Position numbers and translations under genes: made by a program. From assembly GCF_015354245.1 (NCBI RefSeq), contig NZ_JADKYZ010000006.1, positions 248,001 through 312,000 on the forward strand: DNA of 64,000 nt, read 5' to 3'. Below the pieces are notes generated by a model that saw only the letters and a program-made list of their open reading frames with translations, ran no database searches and was not told the DNA's origin. Below, piece after piece: positions 26,242 to 33,353 of this stretch (within the stretch, counting starts at the first letter, position 1; every line of letters begins with the position of its first letter). This stretch comes from Diaphorobacter caeni (GTDB taxonomy: Bacteria; Pseudomonadota; Gammaproteobacteria; Burkholderiales; Burkholderiaceae_C).

Positions 26242-26597
26242 GACGACGAGATCGGCGCGCCATTGCCGGAGGAGATGGGTTGGATGTCGAGACCCACCAG
26301 CGCGCGCTCCTGGTTGGACAGGTCGCCGATGATGCGGCGCATGGGTTCGGGCATCTGGCGTACCACGGTGGGCACCGCCAGAATCTGGTCTCCCGCAGCG
26401 AGCGTGGGCGTTTGGATCAGGTCAATCACCTCTATGCTGTAGCGGCCCGCCAGATGTTCTTCGCACAACTGTTCCAGGTTTTGCAGGGCCGTTTCGGCGC
26501 GCGTGGTTTTGCCGGCGATATACAGACGCAGGCGCCATTCAGGCGTGGTGGCGGTGGGGGCCGCTTCATCGCGAGGAGTGAGCGTATTGGCTGCCAT
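26238..26597 (-). CDS. kaiB: KaiB-like protein, canonical copy
   Basis: A 119-aa KaiB-family protein with an N-terminal extension of about 20 residues. The core (21-105) is canonical: WRLRLYIAGKTTRAETAL, YSIEVIDLIQTPTLAAGDQI, AVPTVVRQMP and RRIIGDLSNQERALVGLD. It starts 3 bases after the kaiC stop and overlaps the next kaiB by 4 bases. It is the better candidate for the fold-switching KaiC partner. Confidence 0.93.
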   Translation of the reverse strand: MAANTLTPRDEAAPTATTPEWRLRLYIAGKTTRAETALQNLEQLCEEHLAGRYSIEVIDLIQTPTLAAGDQILAVPTVVRQMPEPMRRIIGDLSNQERALVGLDIQPISSGNGAPISSS

Positions 26598-26599
26598 GG

Positions 26600-28348
26600 C
26601 TACTTCCTGTCCTGCTTTTTGCGCCGACCATTGGATACGGTGCTGCGCTCCGCGGAGATGCTGCGGGCGCGGTTCAGCGCGCCTTCGGCTTCCAGCTTTT
26701 CGCGTGCAATATCGAACTTGACTTGGCCTTCCCGCTCGCGCTCGGCCACATTCAGTGCGGCGATCTGGGCGTCCAGCGCCTTGCGCCGGTCCGAGAGATC
26801 GCGCATGCGGCGCTCGTGGTCGCGATCACGCAGGGCCGTCGTTGCCTGCACCTGGGCCTCGTGGGCGACGCGCGCGGTGCCGGTCAATACCTGGTCGCCA
26901 TACATGTAGACATCAATCAGGTCCACGCCATGGTTGGAAAACACGAATTCACGCACCTGGTTGGAGTGCGGCATGCCGCGTGACTTGAGTACCTGCAGCG
27001 TGCGGGTGCGCTCTCCATTGAATGCGATGTTGCTGAGCCACAGCCACGTGTCCATCAGCGACGATACGCCGAGTTGAGAGCCGGGCGTGCCGGCGCTCTC
27101 GGTGTTCAGGCTGGTGAACAGCGCGGTGATGCCTTCGGTCTTCAGAAAGTCGATCAGGCGCATCAGCGCCAGTGCCAAGTCGCTCTCGTTCTGGTGGTTG
27201 GTCAGGTTGCTGATGGGGTCCACGGCGACCACGCTGGGCTTGAACTCGGTCACGTGGTTGTACATCTGCACGAGATGCTGCTCCAGCCCCTGCAGCGTGG
27301 GGCGCGTGGCTTCAACCCGCAGCAGGCCCTTGTCGATCCAGCGCTGCAGCTTGATGCCGATGGATTGCATGTTGCGCACCAACTGGCTGCACGCCTCTTC
27401 GTAGGCGAACAGAACGGCGCGCTCGCCGCGCGCACAGGCCGCATCCACGAAGGCAGCGGCGACGCTGCTCTTGCCGGTGCCGGGCGATCCCGAAATCAGC
27501 AGGCTGCTGCCGCGGTACACGCCGGCGCCACCCAGCATCCGGTCCAGCCCGACGATGCCGGTGGACACGCGCTCGTTGGAGACCTGGTGCTCCAGCGTGA
27601 GCGAGGTGATGGGCAGCACCGAGATACCGTGGGCGCTGATGAGAAACGGGTATTCGTTGGTGCCGTGGGCGGAGCCGCGGTACTTGACCACGCGCAGGCG
27701 CCGGGTGGAGACCTGGTCGATGATGCGGTGGTCCAGCAGGATCACGCAATCGGCGACATACTCTTCGAGACCGTAGCGGGTAAGCGCATTGTTGCCCCGC
27801 TCGCCGGTGATGACGGCGGTGACGCCGCGCTCCTTGAGCCAGCGGAAAAGACGGCGCAGTTCGGCGCGCAGGACGGCATGGTTGGCGATATCGCTGAACA
27901 GCGTCTCGATCGTGTCGAGCGCCACACGTTTGGCGCCCACGGAATCGATGGCATGGCCGATGCGGATGAACAGGCCCTCCAGGTCGTAGCTGCCGGCTTC
28001 CACCAGCTCGGCAGGGTCCACGCGGATGAAGTCCATCGCCAACTGGCCCTTGCGCTGCATCGCGTCCAGGTCGTAGCCGATGGAGCGCATGTTGGCGGTG
28101 AGCTCTTCGGCTGTCTCTTCGAAGAGGATGATGGCTCCCGGCTCTTTGTACTGAGCCGCGCCCCGCACCACAAACTCCGATGCCAGCAACGTCTTGCCGC
28201 AGCCCGCCGCGCCGCACACCAAGGTGGGCCGCCCGGTCGGCAGCCCGCCTCCGGTGATTTCGTCGAGGCCTCGAATGCCGGTGGGCGTCTTCGCCAGCGT
28301 CAGGTCTGGACGGACGGCTTTTTTGGAAGAATTGCTGCGCATAGGCAT
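26600..28348 (-). CDS. kaiC: KaiC-family double-domain ATPase/autokinase
   Basis: A 582-aa two-domain RecA-like KaiC. From the ATG at MPMRSNSS, CI has Walker A GAAGCGKT at 46-53 and catalytic Glu77/Glu78; CII has Walker A GSPGTGKS at 287-294 and Glu317/Glu318, close to the S. elongatus numbering. At the CII phosphosite two serines (429-430) stand where cyanobacterial KaiC has Ser-Thr, and Ser424 stands for Thr426. After CII a charged coiled-coil tail of about 90 residues replaces the KaiA-binding tail; no kaiA is present. A TTG ten codons upstream is an alternative start. Confidence 0.94.
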   Translation of the reverse strand: MPMRSNSSKKAVRPDLTLAKTPTGIRGLDEITGGGLPTGRPTLVCGAAGCGKTLLASEFVVRGAAQYKEPGAIILFEETAEELTANMRSIGYDLDAMQRKGQLAMDFIRVDPAELVEAGSYDLEGLFIRIGHAIDSVGAKRVALDTIETLFSDIANHAVLRAELRRLFRWLKERGVTAVITGERGNNALTRYGLEEYVADCVILLDHRIIDQVSTRRLRVVKYRGSAHGTNEYPFLISAHGISVLPITSLTLEHQVSNERVSTGIVGLDRMLGGAGVYRGSSLLISGSPGTGKSSVAAAFVDAACARGERAVLFAYEEACSQLVRNMQSIGIKLQRWIDKGLLRVEATRPTLQGLEQHLVQMYNHVTEFKPSVVAVDPISNLTNHQNESDLALALMRLIDFLKTEGITALFTSLNTESAGTPGSQLGVSSLMDTWLWLSNIAFNGERTRTLQVLKSRGMPHSNQVREFVFSNHGVDLIDVYMYGDQVLTGTARVAHEAQVQATTALRDRDHERRMRDLSDRRKALDAQIAALNVAEREREGQVKFDIAREKLEAEGALNRARSISAERSTVSNGRRKKQDRK

Positions 28349-28363
28349 AACACCTTGATAGAA

Positions 28364-28369
28364 ATTATA
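28364..28369 (-). promoter_or_regulatory. Possible -10 element of the kai operon
   Basis: TATAAT occurs on the minus strand 15 bases before the chosen kaiC ATG. No good -35 hexamer is seen at 16-18 bases, and this would leave a very short leader. The 28349-28865 stretch (over 500 bases) holds no gene I can support: this motif, a hairpin at 28677-28697, and GC-rich DNA. Confidence 0.3.
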
Positions 28370-28676
28370 CGTAGTCAACCTGTACTGCGATTGACTGATT
28401 GTATTGTCAGAATCCCGGATGCTATAGGGCTCCTCTCACAACCACTCCCTGTCCGGCGCCGCATTCAAACTTGGAGGTGCTGATCGTCCGGCAACAGCCA
28501 CCGTTGTTTCGGAACGGATTGCAAGCACCCGACGGGACGGCGAGACGACGCGGAAACGACGGTGAAACGACGCTAAGGTGTGTCTGGCTCGGCATGTGTC
28601 ACTGGCGGTTTCAAATGATTCAGGGAAATGCCTAATATCAGGCAGAAAGTGACGATGGGTACATTCCTCCGGGAAG

Positions 28677-28697
28677 GGGCCGCAAAAGCGGCCCTTT
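28677..28697 (+). terminator. Hairpin in the kai/TRAP intergenic region
   Basis: GGGCCGC-AAAA-GCGGCCC followed by three T residues on the plus strand, 168 bases ahead of the TRAP binding-protein gene. It could end a small RNA or a leader transcript, since no plus-strand gene lies before it. The T run is short. Confidence 0.45.
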
Positions 28698-28865
28698 GAC
28701 GTCGATTTCGGATGCATGCGCTTTCACGTGCACCATCTGCGTGCAGGCCGAGTGCCGCTTCGACGCTGGTTGCGAATCGCAGGTCGCAGGAGTTTTTGGG
28801 GTGACGGGCGGATGGGCGGACGGGCGGAAAAAGGGTTTTCGACATCACTTTTTTGGAGATATTCC

Positions 28866-29858
28866 ATGAAGCGCGGACTTTTCACACTTTCGGCGGTTGC
28901 GTTGTTCTCCTTGACCTGCGCGGTGGCCCAGGCGCAGACGAAATGGGACCTGGCGGCCGCCTATCCCGCGTCGAACTTCCACACAGAGAATCTGACCAAG
29001 TTCGCGGCCGACGTGGATCAGGCGACGGGGGGCAAGCTCAAGATCACGGTGCACGCGAACGCGGCGCTGTTCAAGGCCAACGAGATCAAGCGCGCGGTGC
29101 AGGGCGGTCAGGCGCCCATCGGTGAGGTCCTGCTCGCCAATTTCGAGAACGAGAACCCCATCTATGGCGCGGACGGCATTCCGTTTCTCGCCACGTCCTA
29201 CGCGGATGCCAAGCGCCTGCTGGACGCGCAGCGTCCCGTGCTCGACAAGCTGCTGGCCTCGCAGAACATGAAGCTGCTGTACTCCGTGGCATGGCCGTCG
29301 CAGGGCATCTATTCGAAGAAGGAGCTTGCCTCCGTGGCCGATCTGAAAGGCATCAAGTGGCGTGCCTACAGCCCGGCCACCGCCAAGATCGCCGAGCTGG
29401 TCGGCGCGCAGCCGGTGACGATTCAGGCCGCCGAACTCTCGCAGGCGATGGCGACCGGCGTGGTCGAGGCGATGATGACGTCGAGCTCCACCGGCTACGA
29501 CAGCAAGATCTACGAAAGCATCAAGAACTTCTACGACCTGCAGGCCTGGCTGCCCAAGAATGCGGTCATCGTGAACAGGAAGGCGTTCGATGCGCTCGAC
29601 AAGCCCACGCAGGATGCGCTGGCGGCCGCAGCCGCAGCCGCCGAAAAGCGCGGCTGGGCGCTGAGCCAGGAGAAGACGGCCTTCTACATGAAGGGCCTTG
29701 AGGACAAGGGCATGAAGATCCACAAGCCGTCGCCCAAGCTGGCGCAGGACATGCGCCAGGTGGGTGACGTGATGCTCTCCGACTGGCTGAAGAAGTCCGG
29801 TGCCGATGGCGAGGCCATCGTGAGCGCGTATCGCAAGAGCGCGCCGGCCGCCAAATAA
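28866..29858 (+). CDS. TRAP transporter periplasmic binding protein (DctP family)
   Basis: A 330-aa DctP-family extracytoplasmic binding protein with a signal peptide ending near residue 23 (AVAQAQ). KWDLAAAYPASNFHTENLTKF opens the first lobe; the family arginine that clamps a carboxylate is probably in GIKWRAYSPATAKI. GGAG lies 9 bases before the ATG. It heads a three-gene TRAP set. The ligand is most likely an organic acid but cannot be named. Confidence 0.93.
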   Translation: MKRGLFTLSAVALFSLTCAVAQAQTKWDLAAAYPASNFHTENLTKFAADVDQATGGKLKITVHANAALFKANEIKRAVQGGQAPIGEVLLANFENENPIYGADGIPFLATSYADAKRLLDAQRPVLDKLLASQNMKLLYSVAWPSQGIYSKKELASVADLKGIKWRAYSPATAKIAELVGAQPVTIQAAELSQAMATGVVEAMMTSSSTGYDSKIYESIKNFYDLQAWLPKNAVIVNRKAFDALDKPTQDALAAAAAAAEKRGWALSQEKTAFYMKGLEDKGMKIHKPSPKLAQDMRQVGDVMLSDWLKKSGADGEAIVSAYRKSAPAAK

Positions 29859-29887
29859 AAGCAAAAAGCAGGCGGGAAACCTCCATC

Positions 29888-30424
29888 ATGCTGCGTCGCT
29901 TTCTTGATCGCCTGTACCTTGCTGCAGGCGTTTTGGGAGCCAGCTGCATCGCCCTGATCTGCGTGCTCATGATCGCCCAGAGCATCATGCGCGAGTTCGG
30001 GGCGCGCACTGGCGCGATCAACGACATCGTCGCCTGGCTGTGTGCCGCGGCGGCCTTTCTGGCCATGGCCTATGCGTTCAAGAACGGCGACTTCGTGCGC
30101 GTGACCCTGCTGCTCGAGAAGGTCAAGCCCGCGCATCGCCGGGCGCTGGAAATCCTCTCGCTCGTCATCGGCAGCGTTTCGACGGCCTATCTCGCATGGT
30201 CGGCGTGCCTCTTCACCTACGAGAGCTGGGAGTTCAACGACATCGCGCAGGGCCTGCTGCCGCTGCCGATGTGGATTCCGCAGATGACCTTCGCGGTCGG
30301 CTCGGTGCTGCTGCTGGTGGCCGTGGTGGACGAGCTGGTCATCGTGCTCCGGGGCGGCGTGCCGACCTTCGTGCGCGTGGTGGAAGAGCGGCATGCGCGT
30401 GGCGATTTCTCGTCCGACATTTGA
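29888..30424 (+). CDS. TRAP transporter small membrane subunit (DctQ family)
   Basis: A 178-aa membrane protein with four helices, matching the DctQ subunit that pairs with DctM. YLAAGVLGASCIALICVLMIAQSIMREF is the first helix and its cytoplasmic end. It lies between the binding-protein and DctM genes with gaps of 29 and 27 bases, the standard TRAP order. Confidence 0.92.
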   Translation: MLRRFLDRLYLAAGVLGASCIALICVLMIAQSIMREFGARTGAINDIVAWLCAAAAFLAMAYAFKNGDFVRVTLLLEKVKPAHRRALEILSLVIGSVSTAYLAWSACLFTYESWEFNDIAQGLLPLPMWIPQMTFAVGSVLLLVAVVDELVIVLRGGVPTFVRVVEERHARGDFSSDI

Positions 30425-30451
30425 CGACGACATCGATCCAGAAAGAATCCC

Positions 30452-31762
30452 ATGGACGTTCTGATGATAGGCGGCATCCTGCTGCTGTTGATGATGCTGC
30501 TGCTCAGCGGCGGAGTCTGGATCGCCATGACGCTGGCGATCTGCGGTTGGGTCGGGCAGGCTTTTTTCACCAGCACGCAGCCGGGCAAGAACCTGTTCTC
30601 GGCCTTCTGGGAAAGCAACGCGAGCTGGGAGCTGGCGGCCTTGCCGCTGTTCATCTGGATGGGAGAAATCCTGTTCAGAACCAAGCTCAGCGAGGAAATG
30701 TTCGAGGGCCTGAGTCCCTGGCTCAACCGCGTTCCCGGCCGCCTGATGCACACGACGATCCTCGGCTGCGGCATCTTCGGCTCGGTGTCGGGCTCGTCGG
30801 CTGCAACCTGCGCGACCATCAGCAAGGTCGCCCTGCCGGAGCTGCTGCGCCGTGGCTACGATGAAAAACTGGCGCTGGGTTCGCTCGCCACTGCCGGCAC
30901 GCTGGGCATTCTGATTCCGCCGTCGATCACCATGGTGGTCTATGCGGTGGCGGCGGACGCTTCGATCATCCGCATCTTTCTGGCCGGGTTCCTGCCGGGC
31001 ATTCTCCTGATGCTGCTGTTCTCGGGCTACATCGGCTGGTGGAGCCTGCGCAACCCGGGCAAGGTGCCCGCGGCCGATCCACCGTCGAGCTTCATGCAGA
31101 AGGTGAAGAAGTCCGGCAATTTGATTCCGGTCGCGGTGCTGATCGTCTTCATCATTGTCGTGCTCGTCACCGGCTACGCCACGGCGACGGAATGCGCGGC
31201 TTACGGCGTGTTCGGCTCGCTGGGCCTCGCGCTCTGGAGCCGCACGCTGACCTGGGAGAACTTCTGGGAAGGCCTGATGGGTACCACCCGCACCAGCTGC
31301 ATGATCATGTTCATTCTGGCGGGTGCGGCCTTTCTCACCAAGACCATGGCGTTCACCGGCATCCCGCGCGAACTGGCCGAGTGGGTGAACTCGATGCACC
31401 TGTCGCCGTTCGCGCTGATCAGCGTGCTCGTGGTTGTCTATCTGGTGCTGGGCACGGCGCTTGACGGCATCAGCATGATCGTGCTGACCAGCGCGGTGGT
31501 GCTGCCGATGATCCAGCAGGCGGGCTTCGACCTGATCTGGTTCGGCATCTTCATCGTGCTTTTGGTGGAGATCGCCGAAGTCACACCACCCGTGGGCTTC
31601 AACCTGTTCGTGCTGCAGAACATGACCGGCAAGGACAGCACGACCATCGCCCTCGCGGCCATCCCGTTCTTCTTCTGCCTCGTGGTGTGCATTCTGCTGA
31701 TCACCGTGTTCCCCGAGATCGTGACCATCCTGCCGGATGTCGTCATGGGCAAGGAAAAATAG
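30452..31762 (+). CDS. TRAP transporter large membrane subunit (DctM family)
   Basis: A 436-aa DctM-type permease with about 12 membrane segments, the channel of a sodium-dependent TRAP importer. GILIPPSITMVVYAV and the repeated half EVTPPVGFNLFVLQ are family signatures, as is FGSVSGSSAATCATI. A terminator hairpin at 31818-31860 follows. Confidence 0.94.
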   Translation: MDVLMIGGILLLLMMLLLSGGVWIAMTLAICGWVGQAFFTSTQPGKNLFSAFWESNASWELAALPLFIWMGEILFRTKLSEEMFEGLSPWLNRVPGRLMHTTILGCGIFGSVSGSSAATCATISKVALPELLRRGYDEKLALGSLATAGTLGILIPPSITMVVYAVAADASIIRIFLAGFLPGILLMLLFSGYIGWWSLRNPGKVPAADPPSSFMQKVKKSGNLIPVAVLIVFIIVVLVTGYATATECAAYGVFGSLGLALWSRTLTWENFWEGLMGTTRTSCMIMFILAGAAFLTKTMAFTGIPRELAEWVNSMHLSPFALISVLVVVYLVLGTALDGISMIVLTSAVVLPMIQQAGFDLIWFGIFIVLLVEIAEVTPPVGFNLFVLQNMTGKDSTTIALAAIPFFFCLVVCILLITVFPEIVTILPDVVMGKEK

Positions 31763-31817
31763 CACCGTTTCTTCGTTTGCGCGCGGATTGACGGTGTGTC
31801 TTCGTTGAATTCCAATT

Positions 31818-31860
31818 GCACCTTGCCAGTCTGAAGTTTCCAGCTGGCAAGGTGCCTTTT
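31818..31860 (+). terminator. Terminator after the TRAP operon
   Basis: A 12-bp perfect stem (GCACCTTGCCAG / CTGGCAAGGTGC) with a 14-base loop, followed by CTTTT, 55 bases after the DctM stop. Confidence 0.85.
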
Positions 31861-31877
31861 GGCCTCAATGATGGTGA

Positions 31878-32219
31878 TCAGCCGCGCATCATTTCAAGCC
31901 TCGCCTTGCGCTGCGCGGGGCTTTCGTTCTTCAGTTCATCCATCACCTGCTTGCGCGTCATCGTTGAGTCTTGAGATTCCAGCGGGGGATAGATGCTGCT
32001 GCGGAAGCGGTCCGTTCCGCCGTTCTTCACGAACTCGGCCGTCTCGGCCTGCATCTGGGTACGGGTCTTGTCGCTCTTGAAATGCTCGGGATGGATCACG
32101 TAGCCCTTCTCCGAATGGGTGGAGTGGATGTAGCTGCTGGCCGATGCGGTGCCTGCTGCGGTGAAGCCCATGGCTGCGAACGTGAGAGCGGCGAGGAGGG
32201 TATGGCGAGTCTTGCGCAT
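31878..32219 (-). CDS. DUF4148-type small secreted protein
   Basis: A 113-aa exported protein with a signal peptide (MRKTRHTLLAALTFAAMGF... cut near ASA, residue 28). The mature part ends in MTRKQVMDELKNESPAQRKARLEMMRG, the pattern of DUF4148 proteins common in Burkholderiales. Function unknown. The gap 32220-32424 holds no clear gene. Confidence 0.75.
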   Translation of the reverse strand: MRKTRHTLLAALTFAAMGFTAAGTASASSYIHSTHSEKGYVIHPEHFKSDKTRTQMQAETAEFVKNGGTDRFRSSIYPPLESQDSTMTRKQVMDELKNESPAQRKARLEMMRG

Positions 32220-32424
32220 GATGATGTCGGAGCCTTTCTTTCCAATCGGTTGAAATCATCTCGAAGCGGATGCTTGCGAGATAGGTTCATTGTTGAAAAT
32301 GGGCACTGACAGGATGGCAACGGGATCATTACATTGCTGCAATGCGCTGCTGTGGCTCATGCGACCTGCGAGGTTCGCTGCATTGGGCTTTGGTAGCCAG
32401 GTCAGCTCACTCAAATTAATCAGA

Positions 32425-32757
32425 ATGCCGACAATGACTAATTCTTACTTCCAAGACCAGTTGCAGGATTTTCTTAAGAAGGAGCGGCTTGAACAAATTA
32501 CGGAACTTGGACGGTTGATTTTTCTTTTCTCGCAGGATGCTCGAGGGAACTATTCGGCCTATCCAGAAGGTGTCATCAGCGGCTCAAAAGCTTGGCGTAC
32601 CAATGAGGTTGTACACCGCATTTCCTCCTTGCAAATGGCTATTGGCTATGGGGAAAAGGAGGATATAGATTCGTTTATCGATGGCGTTTTCCAAACTTTG
32701 GATCGCCATATGGAGCAGATGAAAATTTCCCAGACCTTTTTTGTCCAGCTTCGATGA
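32425..32757 (+). CDS. Hypothetical protein, AT-rich
   Basis: A 110-aa soluble protein I do not recognise. It is mostly helical by residue pattern (DQLQDFLKKERLEQITELGRLIF, DSFIDGVFQTLDRHMEQM), with an SGSKAWRTNEVV stretch in the middle. Its base composition is clearly more AT-rich than its neighbours, suggesting transfer. It converges on the Imm45-like gene with a 14-base gap. A second ATG three codons in is an alternative start. It could be a small toxin-associated or immunity protein, but nothing shows this directly. Confidence 0.5.
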   Translation: MPTMTNSYFQDQLQDFLKKERLEQITELGRLIFLFSQDARGNYSAYPEGVISGSKAWRTNEVVHRISSLQMAIGYGEKEDIDSFIDGVFQTLDRHMEQMKISQTFFVQLR

Positions 32758-32771
32758 TCGCTCATGGCCGA

Positions 32772-33182
32772 CTACGGCACGTGAAGGTCGCGAGACTCCG
32801 ATGGCGCATCGCCTTCAATCCGAGCCTCAGCCGGATAATTCTCGATCACCTGAACGAGGTGAAGCGGGCACTCGGGATAAATCCACTTCGCCCAGTTGGC
32901 GACGATCCACTCGGTGGACAGTGCTTGTGCATCCGCTGCCTTGGCTTCTGCCGGCAGTCGCACGAGAACGTGACCGGCCTTGTAGCCGGTCGCGACGATC
33001 AGGGCAAAGCCGCAAGGCGAGTCATGATCGATCACCACCATGAAGTCGACGACAGTCTCATATGGCCAAACGGCCTTGAGGCATCGAAACACCGTCCCGC
33101 GGAAAACGGCCTTGGACGGCCCGCTCGAAAGCTGGCTCCAGCCGGGCTTGACTCCAGCGATGACGGGTCCCTTTGTCAGCAT
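32772..33182 (-). CDS. Imm45-like immunity protein
   Basis: A 136-aa protein resembling the Imm45 immunity family of polymorphic toxin systems: FRGTVFRCLKAVWPYETVVDFMVV, ALIVATGYKAGHVLVRLPAEA, STEWIVANWAKWIYPECP. GGGGAG precedes the ATG at 33182; the longer TTG reading is less likely. No toxin gene is visible on either side, so it is an orphan immunity gene or one serving a toxin encoded elsewhere. The family name is from memory of its conserved blocks, not a search. Confidence 0.6.
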   Translation of the reverse strand: MLTKGPVIAGVKPGWSQLSSGPSKAVFRGTVFRCLKAVWPYETVVDFMVVIDHDSPCGFALIVATGYKAGHVLVRLPAEAKAADAQALSTEWIVANWAKWIYPECPLHLVQVIENYPAEARIEGDAPSESRDLHVP

Positions 33183-33353
33183 GTGCGGGTCACTCCCCAA
33201 AGTCGGTGGCAGACCACCGGTGCGCGGCCATTTGCCATTGCGAAGTTGGCCGTTGCTTCTGTTGCATCGAAATTGTACGGTTTGATCCGACCAACCAGAG
33301 CGCTGCCTCCGGCTGTGAGTTCAAAGGACCCGGAACGCCTTACGCCTTGTGCC

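Noticed and set aside
28399-28635. 78-aa plus-strand ORF between kaiC and the TRAP genes
   Set aside because: No ribosome site, biased residues and no recognisable domain; the region ends in a hairpin instead.
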